Part shown: positions 35,747 through 44,738 of the stretch, piece by piece | Numbering within the stretch: position 1 is the first letter of the stretch | How the letters are laid out: each line of letters opens with the position of its first letter | Program-made: the position numbers and the translations under genes | Source of the DNA: JADCRZ01 sp037718865 | Lineage (GTDB): Bacteria > Bacteroidota > Bacteroidia > Chitinophagales > Chitinophagaceae | Reading direction: 5' to 3' | DNA length: 64,000 bases | Assembly: GCA_037718865.1 (NCBI GenBank) | Contig: JBBJMP010000010.1 | Coordinates: 190,991 to 254,990 of the forward strand | Notes under the pieces: model-generated | What the model was told of the DNA's origin: nothing | The model's input: the letters and a program-made list of their open reading frames with translations, nothing else | The model's database searches: none

Positions 35747-36931
35747 TCAGGCCAGTACTCTTCCACTGCTTTGCTTTGAATCACTGCAAACAATACTGTG
35801 AGTGCCGGCTGAATGGATCCAAAAGGAAATACTTTTAGGCAACTTTTGCATCAGGTGAATGATATGATTGTAAGAGAGACTGCCTTCGCAGAAAATTATT
35901 TCATCGGGCTGGCGACGCCGAACCAAGTCTTCCAGCTCGTTCCACTCTTTCAGGTGATTGATCTGACGGAATGTATCAGCATTCTGGTTAAGGAAAACTG
36001 TTACCTCGTGCAGGTCTTTATCAGTGCCCAGTACGATGGTCTGCACATGGCCGGCCGGTCTGGCGCTGGCCTGCTTCGTGAAAACGTTACCTGCAGCAGC
36101 TAGGGAAGCTCGCAACCAGATAGAACCTTCAATTAACCTGATGAACCAGACGGATTTATAGCCGCTGTTGTGTTTACGTACAAATTGCGCCATGGCTTTA
36201 TAAAACATTTTTATGTAATGCAAACTGTGCGTTTTGGTGCTTTCGCCTTTGAAATGAATGATAGGGGGATTTGCCAGGTATTGCAATGTCTTTCCTGCCT
36301 GCCTGATCCGGAAACTCAGGTCAATATCTTCCCCGTACATAAAAAACTGTTCATCAAAATTTCCAGCTGCCTCCAGAACCTCCTTGCCGGCTAAGAAAAA
36401 TGCCCCTGCAAGCACGTCTACTTCCTGGTCCTGTCTTTCACTTTGATGACCCAGGTAATAGCCGGCCAGCATCCTGGAGCGTGGAAAAATACCAGTCAGA
36501 CCCGATAGCTTAAAAAAGGAGGCCTGCAAAGTAGGAAAACCTCTCTTAGACTCGGGCAGGTATCGGCCGCTGCCGTCAAGCATCCGGATCCCGCAGGCAC
36601 CCACCAGCGGATGCGACTCCATGAATCTGAGGCAATGCTGCAGGCAGTCTTCAGGAAGAATGGTATCCGGGTTTAGAAATAATACATACTTTCCCCTCGA
36701 CAACCGCAGTCCCTGATTGTTTGCTTTTGCAAAACCTGTATTTTCAACGTTATCAATAAATATCACGGAGGGAAAGTCCGGCGCCAGGTATTTACAGCTT
36801 CCATCGGAAGAGGCGTTATCAATAACAAAAATTTCCGCGTCCATGTGCCGAATGGCCTTTTGTACCGAGCAAAGGCATTGCTCAAGGAAGTATTTTACAT
36901 TGTAACTGACTATGATGATGGATAATTGCAA
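35747..36931 (-). CDS. Family 2 glycosyltransferase (rhamnosyltransferase-like)
   Basis: A 394-residue GT-A enzyme. The GT2 core has IIIVSYNVKYFLEQCL at the N-terminus, VIDNASSDGS, TGFAKANNQGL, the DXD-type NPD at 87-89, and MYGEDIDLSFRIRQAG containing the catalytic-base Asp region. The next part (FKGESTKTHSLHYIKMFYKAMAQFVRKH) is typical of WbbL-like rhamnosyltransferases. A C-terminal segment of about 120 residues (after 280) is extra and partly Rossmann-like, with no clear assignment. It probably acts in surface-polysaccharide synthesis. It heads the possible GT2-GH3-LysE transcript. Confidence 0.88.
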   Translation of the reverse strand: MQLSIIIVSYNVKYFLEQCLCSVQKAIRHMDAEIFVIDNASSDGSCKYLAPDFPSVIFIDNVENTGFAKANNQGLRLSRGKYVLFLNPDTILPEDCLQHCLRFMESHPLVGACGIRMLDGSGRYLPESKRGFPTLQASFFKLSGLTGIFPRSRMLAGYYLGHQSERQDQEVDVLAGAFFLAGKEVLEAAGNFDEQFFMYGEDIDLSFRIRQAGKTLQYLANPPIIHFKGESTKTHSLHYIKMFYKAMAQFVRKHNSGYKSVWFIRLIEGSIWLRASLAAAGNVFTKQASARPAGHVQTIVLGTDKDLHEVTVFLNQNADTFRQINHLKEWNELEDLVRRRQPDEIIFCEGSLSYNHIIHLMQKLPKSISFWIHSAGTHSIVCSDSKQSSGRVLA

Positions 36932-36942
36932 GAGTGCAAGTT

Positions 36943-37034
36943 TACCATTTTTAATGGTTCTTAGGCCGGTGAAGCTTTGCTCCGGCCATAGAACTCCGAA
37001 CCACGAACTCCAAACTTCAAATTACCTATTTTTG
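36943..37034. repeat. Divergent promoter region with palindromes and a GTTCGGA-type array
   Basis: Between GT2 (minus) and the inositol-phosphatase gene (plus) lie: a 15-bp palindrome ACCATTTTTAATGGT (36944-36958); a hairpin GGCCGG...CCGGCC (36964-36987) extended by AGC/GCT around TTT; a heptamer array of the GTTCGGA type on the minus strand (36991-37022; GTTTGGA, GTTCGTG, GTTCGGA); and a perfect TAnnTTTG box TATTTTTG at 37027-37034, 4 bases before the ATG at 37039. The array covers the place where the upstream TTTG box would be expected. Confidence 0.6.
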
Positions 37035-37038
37035 CGGC

Positions 37039-37809
37039 ATGCTAAAATCAACTCTTCTAAAAGCTACAGAAGCCGGTGCTGAGGTCCTGCGTAACTATTT
37101 TGACGGCGAGTTTACCATCTCTAATAAATCGCAGATCAATGACCTGGTTACCGAAGCCGATCTTGCATCGGAGAAGGTCATTATTCAAACGATCAAGGAG
37201 AGCTTTCCCGATCATTTTATTTTAAGTGAGGAGGTGGGTGAGCTTAAAATGGATAGTGAGTACAAATGGTTCGTAGATCCGATCGACGGCACGGTAAATT
37301 TTGCAAATGGCATTCCCCTTTGTTGTGTAAGTATAGGATTGGAAAAAAACGGAGAGATGATCTTAGGGGCCGTATATAATCCGATTATGAAAGAATTCTT
37401 TTTTGCCCAAAAGGGCGAAGGCGCTTTTTTGAACGACAAAAAAATCAGAGTAAGTAATAAGTCGGAGGTTCTCAGGTCCTGCCTGGTAACCGGTTTTCCC
37501 TACAGTTACCTGGACATGCCGAACGGTCCTCTTCAGGTGTTTGAACGGTTCCTCAGGAAAGGCATACCTGTCAGACGGTTGGGGTCTGCGGCAATTGACC
37601 TGTGTTGGGTGGCTATTGGCCGGTTCGACGGATTTTACGAGCATAAATTACAGGCCTGGGATAGTGCTGCAGGTTCTCTGATCGTGCAGGAGGCGGGAGG
37701 GAAAGTGAGCGATTTTCAGGGAAACGCTTATACACCCTATACGCCCCAGGTTTTGGCTACCAACGGAATTATACATGAGGACATGATAGACTGGATTAAT
37801 CGGGAATAA
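37039..37809 (+). CDS. suhB: Inositol monophosphatase family protein
   Basis: A 256-residue Mg-dependent phosphatase of the SuhB/IMPase type. Metal-binding motifs are complete: SEEVGEL (Glu), VDPIDGTVNFANGIP (DPxDGT) and AWDSAAGSLIVQEAGG (WDxAAG). Length is normal. The likely substrate is inositol phosphate or another sugar phosphate; the symbol reflects the closest well-known member and not a proven role. The start ATG at 37039 lies only a few bases after a TAnnTTTG box, so the mRNA should be almost leaderless. thiL follows in the same direction. Confidence 0.88.
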   Translation: MLKSTLLKATEAGAEVLRNYFDGEFTISNKSQINDLVTEADLASEKVIIQTIKESFPDHFILSEEVGELKMDSEYKWFVDPIDGTVNFANGIPLCCVSIGLEKNGEMILGAVYNPIMKEFFFAQKGEGAFLNDKKIRVSNKSEVLRSCLVTGFPYSYLDMPNGPLQVFERFLRKGIPVRRLGSAAIDLCWVAIGRFDGFYEHKLQAWDSAAGSLIVQEAGGKVSDFQGNAYTPYTPQVLATNGIIHEDMIDWINRE

Positions 37810-37842
37810 TATGCGAATTTGCAAATGTGCGGATATGGGAAT
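37810..37842 (+). repeat. Octamer array after the suhB stop
   Basis: The TAA stop is followed at once by TATGCGAA, TTTGCAAA, TGTGCGGA and TATGGGAA, the same octamer type as at 10725. It lies in the 60-bp space between suhB and thiL. No inverted partner was found nearby. Confidence 0.65.
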
Positions 37843-37869
37843 GGAAGAAATGTGCACAAAACCAGCTCA

Positions 37870-38904
37870 ATGACTGAAAATCGTACAGAAATCTCTGCCT
37901 TAGGTGAATTCGGGCTGATAGATCATCTTACAAAAAATATAGAAATACGCAACGCCTCTACCATTTTAGGTGTGGGAGACGATGCTGCTGTAATAGACCA
38001 ATTCGGGAAACAAACGGTCATCACCACAGACTTATTGGTAGAAGGCATTCATTTTGACCTGATGTATACACCCCTCAAACACCTGGGTTATAAAAGTGTT
38101 GTTGTAAATGTAAGTGACATCTACGCCATGAATGCCAGCCCGACACATATCACGGTAAGCATTGCTTTTAGCAATCGCTTCAGTGTGGAAGCCCTCGAAG
38201 AATTTTACGAAGGCGTTTATGCCGCCTGCGAAAAATACGGGGTTGACCTTATTGGCGGGGATACCTCTTCTTCGCAAAAAGGATTCGTGATCTCGGTAAC
38301 AGCAATCGGTGAGGTGTCGCCCAACAAATATGTCAGGCGCAGTACGGCTGGCAAAGATGACCTGCTTTGTGTTACCGGTTACCTGGGCGGCGCCTTCCTT
38401 GGATTAACCCTGCTTGAACGGGAAAAAAAAATCTACCTGGAAAGCCCAGGCGTTCAACCCGACCTGGAGGGAGAAACATATATTGTGGGTCGCATGCTTA
38501 AACCGGAAGCAAGAAAAGATATTATTGATTTTTTTGAAACCGCTTCCGTTACACCCACGGCCATGATGGATGTAAGTGACGGGCTGAGTTCGGAGATCTT
38601 ACACATATGCAGGAAAAGTAACCTGGGCTGTATGCTTTACGAAGAAAAAATTCCTATTCACGAGGAAAGCCGCCAGGCTGCTTTTAAATTCAGCCTCGAT
38701 CCGACAGCCTGCGCGTTGAGTGGTGGCGAAGATTATGAGTTGCTGTTTACCTTAAAACAAGACGATTATGATAAATTGGTGCTCAATGAGGAGATCAGTG
38801 TGATTGGATATATGACTGAACCTGAAAAAGGCGCTCACATACTGACAAAGGGAGGAAATACGTTTCCAATTACTGCACAAGGGTGGAACGCTTTTACACG
38901 TTAA
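37870..38904 (+). CDS. thiL: Thiamine-monophosphate kinase
   Basis: It phosphorylates thiamine monophosphate to the active cofactor TPP. AIR-synthase-like fold, 344 residues from the ATG at 37870; a longer frame from 37819 would start inside the octamer array and is rejected. Blocks: SALGEFGLIDHL, ILGVGDDAAVI (ATP/Mg site), TTDLLVEGIHFDL, GYKSVVVNVSDIYAMNA, IGGDTSSS, MMDVSDGLSSEI and LSGGEDYELLFTL. All are standard for ThiL. The stop is 14 bp before the start of the S41 gene. Confidence 0.93.
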   Translation: MTENRTEISALGEFGLIDHLTKNIEIRNASTILGVGDDAAVIDQFGKQTVITTDLLVEGIHFDLMYTPLKHLGYKSVVVNVSDIYAMNASPTHITVSIAFSNRFSVEALEEFYEGVYAACEKYGVDLIGGDTSSSQKGFVISVTAIGEVSPNKYVRRSTAGKDDLLCVTGYLGGAFLGLTLLEREKKIYLESPGVQPDLEGETYIVGRMLKPEARKDIIDFFETASVTPTAMMDVSDGLSSEILHICRKSNLGCMLYEEKIPIHEESRQAAFKFSLDPTACALSGGEDYELLFTLKQDDYDKLVLNEEISVIGYMTEPEKGAHILTKGGNTFPITAQGWNAFTR

Positions 38905-38918
38905 ATGGCTCAACAAGA

Positions 38919-40427
38919 ATGATGGCAGTAAATAACAAATTAATTCTGGTTTTATGCAGCTTCCTGTTCCTGGTCGGATGTACTGCCGGCCGGTTAACAT
39001 TTGATCCGGGCAAAAAATTGAGCAGGGAGCAATTGCAGCATGACTTTCAGGTGATGCGTAATATACTGGAAGAAGGCCATCCCAGCCTGTACTGGTATTC
39101 ATCCAGGGATTCACTGGACGAGGTTTTTGACCGCGCGTATGCGAATATTTCCGATTCTATGACCGAACCTCAGTTTAGAACCCTGCTGAGTTATGTAATA
39201 TCAAAGGTGAACTGCGGCCATACTTCGTTACGGTATTCAAAAAAGTATTACCGGTATCTTGACACCGTGCGCCTTAAACAGTTTCCGTTAAGCCTCAAGC
39301 TCTGGGGTGATTCAGCCATCGTCTATGCCAATTTACATCGTACCGATTCAATTCTGAAAAGAGGTACCATTATAAACAGTATCAACAATAAACCCCTTGT
39401 TTTTTATCGTGACAGCCTGTTTCAATATCTCACCATGGATGGATATGGCATTAACCACAAATATCAGACTTTAAGCAACAGGGGGAACTTCGGGGGATGG
39501 TATAGAAACGTATTTGGATTAAGGGCACAGTTTACCATTGGTTATTTAAATCGTATGGGCGAAGAAAAGAGCATGGTCATTCCGGTGTTTGACCCTGCCA
39601 CAGACAGTTTGGCAAATGTAAATTCTCTAAGATCTCCGCAAGGAGGTGCTAGAGAAAGGAGAAGAATGGCCATTGCGTCTTCGCGGGACCTCAAAATAGA
39701 CACCTCTTCAAGCACAGCCTGGGTAGCACTTAACACGTTCTCCAGGGGCAACGGTTTATCTTCTTTTCTACGGAAAACCTTCAAGACACTGCACCGTCAG
39801 CAGATCCAGAACTTCGTGCTGGACCTGCGCAGCAATGGGGGTGGCAACGTTGGCATGTCAACCCTGCTTACCAGGTATCTGATAAACCACCGGTTTAAAC
39901 TGGCTGATTCATTATACGCAGTTAACAAAAAAAGCAATTACGGTAAATATATTCAGCACTATTTATGGAATCAGCTGTTCATGAATATTATCACAAAAAA
40001 ACGTTCGGATGGAAAATATCACTTTGGATATTTTACACGTCATTTTTTTAACCCGAAGAAGAAGAATCATTTTAACGGCAATACATACCTGATCATTGGA
40101 GGCAATTCTTTTTCGGCTACAACCTTGTTTGCCAATGCACTGAAGGGCCAGGAAAATGTGTTGTTAGTCGGCGAAGAAACGGGCGGCGGAGCTTATGGAA
40201 ATAGCGCCTGGCTTATTCCGGATGTTACCCTGCCTAATTCCAGGCTGCGTATGCGGTTGCCTAAATTCCGGATGGTAATCAGCAAGGCTGCAGTAAAAGA
40301 TGGAAGGGGTGTACAACCTGATGTTTTTGTCGGCCCCTCCCTGGAATCTATCCGCAATGGGATTGACCCTAAAATGGAAAAGGTAAGAGAGCTGATCAAA
40401 ACAAAAAATAATACGGTGAGGCATTGA
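38919..40427 (+). CDS. S41-family peptidase lipoprotein
   Basis: A 502-residue C-terminal-processing-type (Ctp/tricorn-like) serine protease. Starting at the ATG at 38919 gives MMAVNNKLILVLCSFLFLVG|CTAG, a lipoprotein signal; a longer frame from a GTG at 38883 overlaps thiL and is less likely. The family N-terminal part has LQHDFQVMRNILEEGHPSLYWY. The catalytic domain shows FVLDLRSNGGGNVGMST and IIGGNSFSATTLFANALK, with the Ser nucleophile in GNSFSA, then LLVGEETGGGAYGNS. No typical PDZ is obvious, though residues 145-180 could be a divergent one. It should act on the periplasmic side; its targets are unknown. Confidence 0.85.
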   Translation: MMAVNNKLILVLCSFLFLVGCTAGRLTFDPGKKLSREQLQHDFQVMRNILEEGHPSLYWYSSRDSLDEVFDRAYANISDSMTEPQFRTLLSYVISKVNCGHTSLRYSKKYYRYLDTVRLKQFPLSLKLWGDSAIVYANLHRTDSILKRGTIINSINNKPLVFYRDSLFQYLTMDGYGINHKYQTLSNRGNFGGWYRNVFGLRAQFTIGYLNRMGEEKSMVIPVFDPATDSLANVNSLRSPQGGARERRRMAIASSRDLKIDTSSSTAWVALNTFSRGNGLSSFLRKTFKTLHRQQIQNFVLDLRSNGGGNVGMSTLLTRYLINHRFKLADSLYAVNKKSNYGKYIQHYLWNQLFMNIITKKRSDGKYHFGYFTRHFFNPKKKNHFNGNTYLIIGGNSFSATTLFANALKGQENVLLVGEETGGGAYGNSAWLIPDVTLPNSRLRMRLPKFRMVISKAAVKDGRGVQPDVFVGPSLESIRNGIDPKMEKVRELIKTKNNTVRH

Positions 40428-40435
40428 TGTTATTA

Positions 40436-41548
40436 TCAACACATTACCCTTTGCACACTCAACTCATCATCAAACACCACAAAACAGGCCCGGGCATTTT
40501 GTTGTATATAACCCAGGTTGTCCTGCTGCCTGATCATTTGCGACGGATACAATGATGCCATCCTCAAGGCCTCATCAAGTTCAATGCCTGCATGTTTTAC
40601 CGCATTTCGTACACATGACATCATGGTCAAAGAAGACCCTGACAGCGTGCCGTCAGGTAAGGTGTAACGGTCGCCCCTGAACACATGCTGGTATTCACCA
40701 GCCGGGGTTTCTGCGACCGCATCAGTAATAAAAAACAACCTTTCCTTCATGATCCTCTTGCTGATGCGAATAGCTGCATAATCGACGTGAACGCCATCAC
40801 ATACCAGGCTGCTTTTTACCTTGTCATGATCGTAAATGGCCCCTACCAAACCCGGCTCCCTGCTTTGGAATGCCGACATGGCGTTAAACAAATGAGTGGT
40901 TACCGGAATGCCATTTTCAAAAGCTTGCATGGCTTCCTTATAGGTTGCATTGCTATGGCCTGCAGACACAAGTATTCCATTTTCAAGCAACAGGTTTATT
41001 ACAGACTGTTCACACATCTCGGGTGCAAGTGTCATCATCTTTATAACGCCATTGCCTTTATCCAGCAACCATTGCACTTCTTCCAGACTGGGCCGTTTTA
41101 TATAACTTTCAATATGAGCACCTTTTTTTACGGGGTTGATGTACGGGCCTTCCAGGTGTAAGCCCAGTAATCCTTGGCCGCCTGATTCCCAGTACATTCT
41201 GACCACCTCGATGCCTTTTATACATTTTTCCATGGCATTGGTGGCCATGGTGATCATGAAGTGTGCCGCACCACCTGCCAGGCAATAATCATATGTTGCC
41301 TGTAATGAAGCGACAGATAAATCGTGGGAAAACATCCTGCCGTTGCCGCCATAGATCTGAAGGTCTACAAAGCAAGGGCTTATGTTCAGGCCTTTGAGGT
41401 CTTCCTTGTCGTATCCAGGGGGAATCGCAGCATTTTCGACGATATCGGCAATTGAGCCATGCTCTACCAAAATGGTTTTATTAAAAAGAATGTCTCTTCC
41501 GGTATAAATGGTCCCATTAACAATGGCTAAAGGTCTTGGGTTATGCAT
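40436..41548 (-). CDS. nagA: N-acetylglucosamine-6-phosphate deacetylase
   Basis: It deacetylates GlcNAc-6-phosphate for amino-sugar recycling. Amidohydrolase fold, 370 residues: GLHLEGPYINPVKKGAH near residue 128, VSAGHSNATYKEAM, VTTHLFNAMSAFQSREPGL, CDGVHVDYAAI and FITDAVAETPAG with the catalytic Asp. The usual Glu and His metal ligands are all present. Its start overlaps the end of the omega-amidase gene by 8 bp, so the two are translated together. It faces the S41 gene tail-to-tail with 8 bp between. Confidence 0.93.
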   Translation of the reverse strand: MHNPRPLAIVNGTIYTGRDILFNKTILVEHGSIADIVENAAIPPGYDKEDLKGLNISPCFVDLQIYGGNGRMFSHDLSVASLQATYDYCLAGGAAHFMITMATNAMEKCIKGIEVVRMYWESGGQGLLGLHLEGPYINPVKKGAHIESYIKRPSLEEVQWLLDKGNGVIKMMTLAPEMCEQSVINLLLENGILVSAGHSNATYKEAMQAFENGIPVTTHLFNAMSAFQSREPGLVGAIYDHDKVKSSLVCDGVHVDYAAIRISKRIMKERLFFITDAVAETPAGEYQHVFRGDRYTLPDGTLSGSSLTMMSCVRNAVKHAGIELDEALRMASLYPSQMIRQQDNLGYIQQNARACFVVFDDELSVQRVMC

Positions 41549-42425
41549 CTCGTTGATTTAGGTCCTGTTCTTCTCCCGTATCATTAGGTATGATCATAAA
41601 ATGATCAGCATCTCTCCAGAAGGGATATTTGTTTCTGATTTCATCAAGTTTATCTCTTTGTAAGCTGATAGTAATTATGGATTCTTCATTCGGCTGTTGA
41701 TGCATTACTTCTCCCAACGGGTCTATAACCATAGAATCGCCACTGTAGCTAACCCCGTTACCGTCTTTGCCCACCCGGTTAACACCAATTACATAACACT
41801 GATTTTCAATAGCCCTGGCCTGCAATAGGGTCTTCCAGGCATGACCGCGGCTTTCGGGCCAGTTAGCCACATACACCAGCACATCGAACTCAGGGTGCTC
41901 CATGCCCAAAGCGTCAAAATTAGAAACCCTTCTTTTACGTTCCAGCACAGAGGCTATGGTCTGCTGCCTGGCCCATACGGGAAAACGCAGGTCGTAACAG
42001 ATCTGTAAATTCAGTTTCCATCCTTTTACCGACGCAATCAGGCGTTTATTGCCGGCCGTATATTCCTGGTCTTCACCGGCAAAAGCAAAACGGTGACGCT
42101 TATCATAATACCCGTACTGCCCAACCGGTAACATCCAGATCAGCCTGTTATAATAATTGCCGTTTTCTTTGATAATTGCACTTCCTGCAAGAATAATTCT
42201 CCGCTCCGCTGCTATTTTTTGCATCCATCGTATAGTAGGGCCATCCATGCTTTCTGCCAGTGCTTCGGGCTTCATGTTAAAACCTGTGCTGAACATTTCC
42301 GGAAGCACGACCATCTCTGTCTTGTCCCGGATAGCACCTATTTTTTCTTCGAACATGCGCAGGTTCGCAGCTTTGTCTTCCCAATGAAGTTGAGACTGAA
42401 TAAGCGTTACCGTAAGAGACGACAT
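41541..42425 (-). CDS. Omega-amidase / nitrilase-family amidohydrolase (YafV type)
   Basis: A 294-residue carbon-nitrogen hydrolase with the full catalytic triad: Glu in VVLPEMFSTGF, Lys in YDKRHRFAFAGE and Cys in LQICYDLRFPVWAR. The HRFAFAGE segment is characteristic of the YafV/omega-amidase subgroup, which hydrolyses alpha-ketoglutaramate or alpha-ketosuccinamate formed by glutamine and asparagine transaminases. A methionine/glutamine-type transaminase lies at 12.2 kb. The region at about 160-175 (KRRVSNFDALGMEHPEF) is longer than in typical members and may be a loop insertion. It starts the two-gene operon with nagA. Confidence 0.88.
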   Translation of the reverse strand: MSSLTVTLIQSQLHWEDKAANLRMFEEKIGAIRDKTEMVVLPEMFSTGFNMKPEALAESMDGPTIRWMQKIAAERRIILAGSAIIKENGNYYNRLIWMLPVGQYGYYDKRHRFAFAGEDQEYTAGNKRLIASVKGWKLNLQICYDLRFPVWARQQTIASVLERKRRVSNFDALGMEHPEFDVLVYVANWPESRGHAWKTLLQARAIENQCYVIGVNRVGKDGNGVSYSGDSMVIDPLGEVMHQQPNEESIITISLQRDKLDEIRNKYPFWRDADHFMIIPNDTGEEQDLNQRDA

Positions 42426-42495
42426 TTGCTGAATTTATGAATAAAGATATTGGATTGTCGGGAAGCAACGGCTATATTAATGCCTGCCTTTGTGA

Positions 42496-42975
42496 TTAAG
42501 TATATTCAGATATAATATCTTTTGCCAGCTCCGCTTCATATCCTTTTTGCAGGAGGTAGTTTAACGTCTTTTGCTTCTTGATAGAGATGCTTTTTTCTCC
42601 TTTCAGCGTTTTCCATTTTTCTTGAGCCAGCTTCTGCAGCACGGCCATGTAAGTGTCGTCATCAATCTGCTGCAATGCCTTCTTAATGAGGTATTCACCC
42701 ACCTGTTTTTGTTTTAACGCATACCTGATCTTTATCTTCCCCCATGACTTCATGCGAAATTTTCCGCCTGCAAACTGAATAGAAAATCGTTCTTCGTTAA
42801 GATAATTTTCTTCAATTAGCTGAGATAGTACTTCATCCACTTCTTTTTTATGCAAGCCAAGCTCGTATAATTTTTCCTTTACTTCCTGGTGGCAGCGTTC
42901 CTGCCAGGCGCAATAGTGTTTGATTTTTTGAGTGGCCTGCTCCTTGGAAAGGGTTGGTTTACCGGGAATCGACAT
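42496..42975 (-). CDS. recX: RecX-family regulatory protein
   Basis: A 159-residue all-helical protein with the three-helix repeats of RecX: AWQERCHQEVKEKLYELGLHKKEVDEVL, LIEENYLNEERFSIQFAGGKFRMKSWGKIKIRYAL in two parts, and a C-terminal repeat. It binds RecA filaments and limits recombination. recA is not next to it. It is divergent from dnaN. Confidence 0.88.
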   Translation of the reverse strand: MSIPGKPTLSKEQATQKIKHYCAWQERCHQEVKEKLYELGLHKKEVDEVLSQLIEENYLNEERFSIQFAGGKFRMKSWGKIKIRYALKQKQVGEYLIKKALQQIDDDTYMAVLQKLAQEKWKTLKGEKSISIKKQKTLNYLLQKGYEAELAKDIISEYT

Positions 42976-43077
42976 GCTGGAAATTTCACGAAGTTACCAG
43001 AACCATCATGATCAACACATTATTTGTGCCATTGACCATCCGCCATCAGGTTATACAGGTAATCCGGCTTAAATCCC

Positions 43078-43109
43078 TGTTGGCTATTAATTAAAAATCA
43101 GTAGTTTCG
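43078..43109 (+). promoter_or_regulatory. Promoter of dnaN
   Basis: TGTTG at 43078-43082 and TAGTTTCG at 43102-43109 are 19 bases apart, one base off the TAnnTTTG consensus. The ATG of dnaN is 31 bases downstream. Confidence 0.55.
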
Positions 43110-43139
43110 TTACCTACAAACGCTTAATTCCTGCATAAC

Positions 43140-44255
43140 ATGAAGTTTATTGTATCCTCTTCTGCCTTGTTGAAACAGTTACAACAGATCAGCGGCGTTA
43201 TAAATGCAAACACGGTGCTGCCGATCCTGGAAGATTATCTGTTTGAGGTGGAAATGAACAAACTTACCGTAGTGGCTACCGACCTGGAAACGGTAATGCG
43301 GATTCAAATGGACGTAGAAGCTAAAGACGGCGGTAAAATATGCATACCGGCGAAAATTTTAATGGATTCCTTAAAAAACCTGTCCGACCAGCCCCTCAGT
43401 TTTAGTATCGAAAAAAACTTTGCCATCGAGATTACCACTGATAACGGAAAATACAAGGTAATGGGAGAAAACCCGGATAATTTCCCCAAAGAACCTGTGG
43501 CTGACGACACGAGTTCTTTCACCATGAGTTCAGCGGCACTGGTTACTGCAATTAATAAAACCCTGTTTGCCGTAAGTAATGATGACCTGCGTCCGGCAAT
43601 GACAGGAGTGTATTTCGAATTAAACGAAGATTTTATCCAATTCGTGGCCACTGATGCCCACCGGCTCGTACGTTATAAACGAACGGATGTAACCTGCCCA
43701 AAAACGGATTCATTCATCGTACCAAAAAAACCCCTAAACCTTCTTAAGTCTGCGCTTCCTAATAATGAGGATGAGCTCACACTCAATTATAATAACAATC
43801 ACCTGTTTGTTAAACATGGTTCCACCCGTATGAGCTGCCGGTTGATCGATGCCCGTTTCCCGGATTATAAAGTGGTGATCCCAGTTGACAATCCTTATAA
43901 ACTAACGGTTAACAAAATCGATTTCCAGAGCGCCTTACGAAGGGTAAGTGTATTTAGCAATAAAAGCACAAACCAGGTAGTACTTACCATCCAGGGGAGC
44001 GAACTGCAACTGGCAGCGCAGGATGTTGACTTTTCATTTGAAGGCAACGAACGGATGAAGTGCCAGTACGACGGTGAAGACCTGGCTATAGCTTTCAATG
44101 CCCGGTTTTTGGTTGAAATGCTGAATGCTGCCGAAAGTGCTGAGATTAATGTTGAATTGTCAACGCCCACCAAAGCTGGTATCATAAAACCAACGGAAAA
44201 TGGAACTGACGAAGATCTTCTTATACTGGTAATGCCACTAATGCTGAATAATTAG
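43140..44255 (+). CDS. dnaN: DNA polymerase III sliding clamp (beta subunit)
   Basis: The ring-shaped processivity clamp of replication. 371 residues with three beta-clamp domains (about 1-120, 128-245 and 246-371). Typical blocks are FIVSSSALLKQLQQISGVI at the start, GKICIPAKILMDSLKNL, FAVSNDDLRPAMTGVYFEL, VATDAHRLVRYKR, CRLIDARFPDYKVVIP and LILVMPLMLNN at the C-terminus. It is not near dnaA or recF here, as is usual for Bacteroidota. The DUF2007 gene follows after 15 bp. Confidence 0.96.
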   Translation: MKFIVSSSALLKQLQQISGVINANTVLPILEDYLFEVEMNKLTVVATDLETVMRIQMDVEAKDGGKICIPAKILMDSLKNLSDQPLSFSIEKNFAIEITTDNGKYKVMGENPDNFPKEPVADDTSSFTMSSAALVTAINKTLFAVSNDDLRPAMTGVYFELNEDFIQFVATDAHRLVRYKRTDVTCPKTDSFIVPKKPLNLLKSALPNNEDELTLNYNNNHLFVKHGSTRMSCRLIDARFPDYKVVIPVDNPYKLTVNKIDFQSALRRVSVFSNKSTNQVVLTIQGSELQLAAQDVDFSFEGNERMKCQYDGEDLAIAFNARFLVEMLNAAESAEINVELSTPTKAGIIKPTENGTDEDLLILVMPLMLNN

Positions 44256-44270
44256 CCATTTCATTCCGGC

Positions 44271-44684
44271 ATGAATTACATTCCCATCCGTGCATATGAC
44301 AATTATATTAACGCCAACATGGAACTGGGCCTTTTACGCGAGGCCGGCATTGATTGCCATATTAAAGACGAATACACCATTACGATAGATCCACTGTTAA
44401 GCCCGGCCCTGGGTGGCATGAAACTTATGGTTGAAGAGAGGAGTGCTGCGGAAGCCCTTGACCTGTTGCTTGAATCGGACCGGCTTTATCTTAAATCTGT
44501 TCCCTGCCCGAACTGCAAAGAGCATTCGCTCGAACTAATCACCAACATCAAACGCTTTAACAACCTGGCCGGCCGGTTAAGGTCCCTTCTCATTAACGGA
44601 CAGGAAGAGGAGGTAAAAACATTTTACCGCTGCAATAACTGCTTCAGGGAAATTTCCACTCTCCCGTCTGCTTTGGATAAATAA
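44271..44684 (+). CDS. DUF2007-domain protein with C-terminal zinc ribbon
   Basis: A 137-residue protein. The first 65 residues fit the DUF2007 domain (YDNYINANMELGLLREAGIDCHI ... MKLMVEERSAAEALDLL), a PII-like fold linked to signal transduction or protein regulation. Residues 75-130 add two Cys pairs (CPNC and CNNC), probably binding zinc. Function unknown. It is likely cotranscribed with dnaN. Confidence 0.8.
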   Translation: MNYIPIRAYDNYINANMELGLLREAGIDCHIKDEYTITIDPLLSPALGGMKLMVEERSAAEALDLLLESDRLYLKSVPCPNCKEHSLELITNIKRFNNLAGRLRSLLINGQEEEVKTFYRCNNCFREISTLPSALDK

Positions 44685-44738
44685 ACCTCTTATTTATGAA
44701 TATTTGGCTGCCCAGTTATAACTTTGTGTTTTGCGTTA

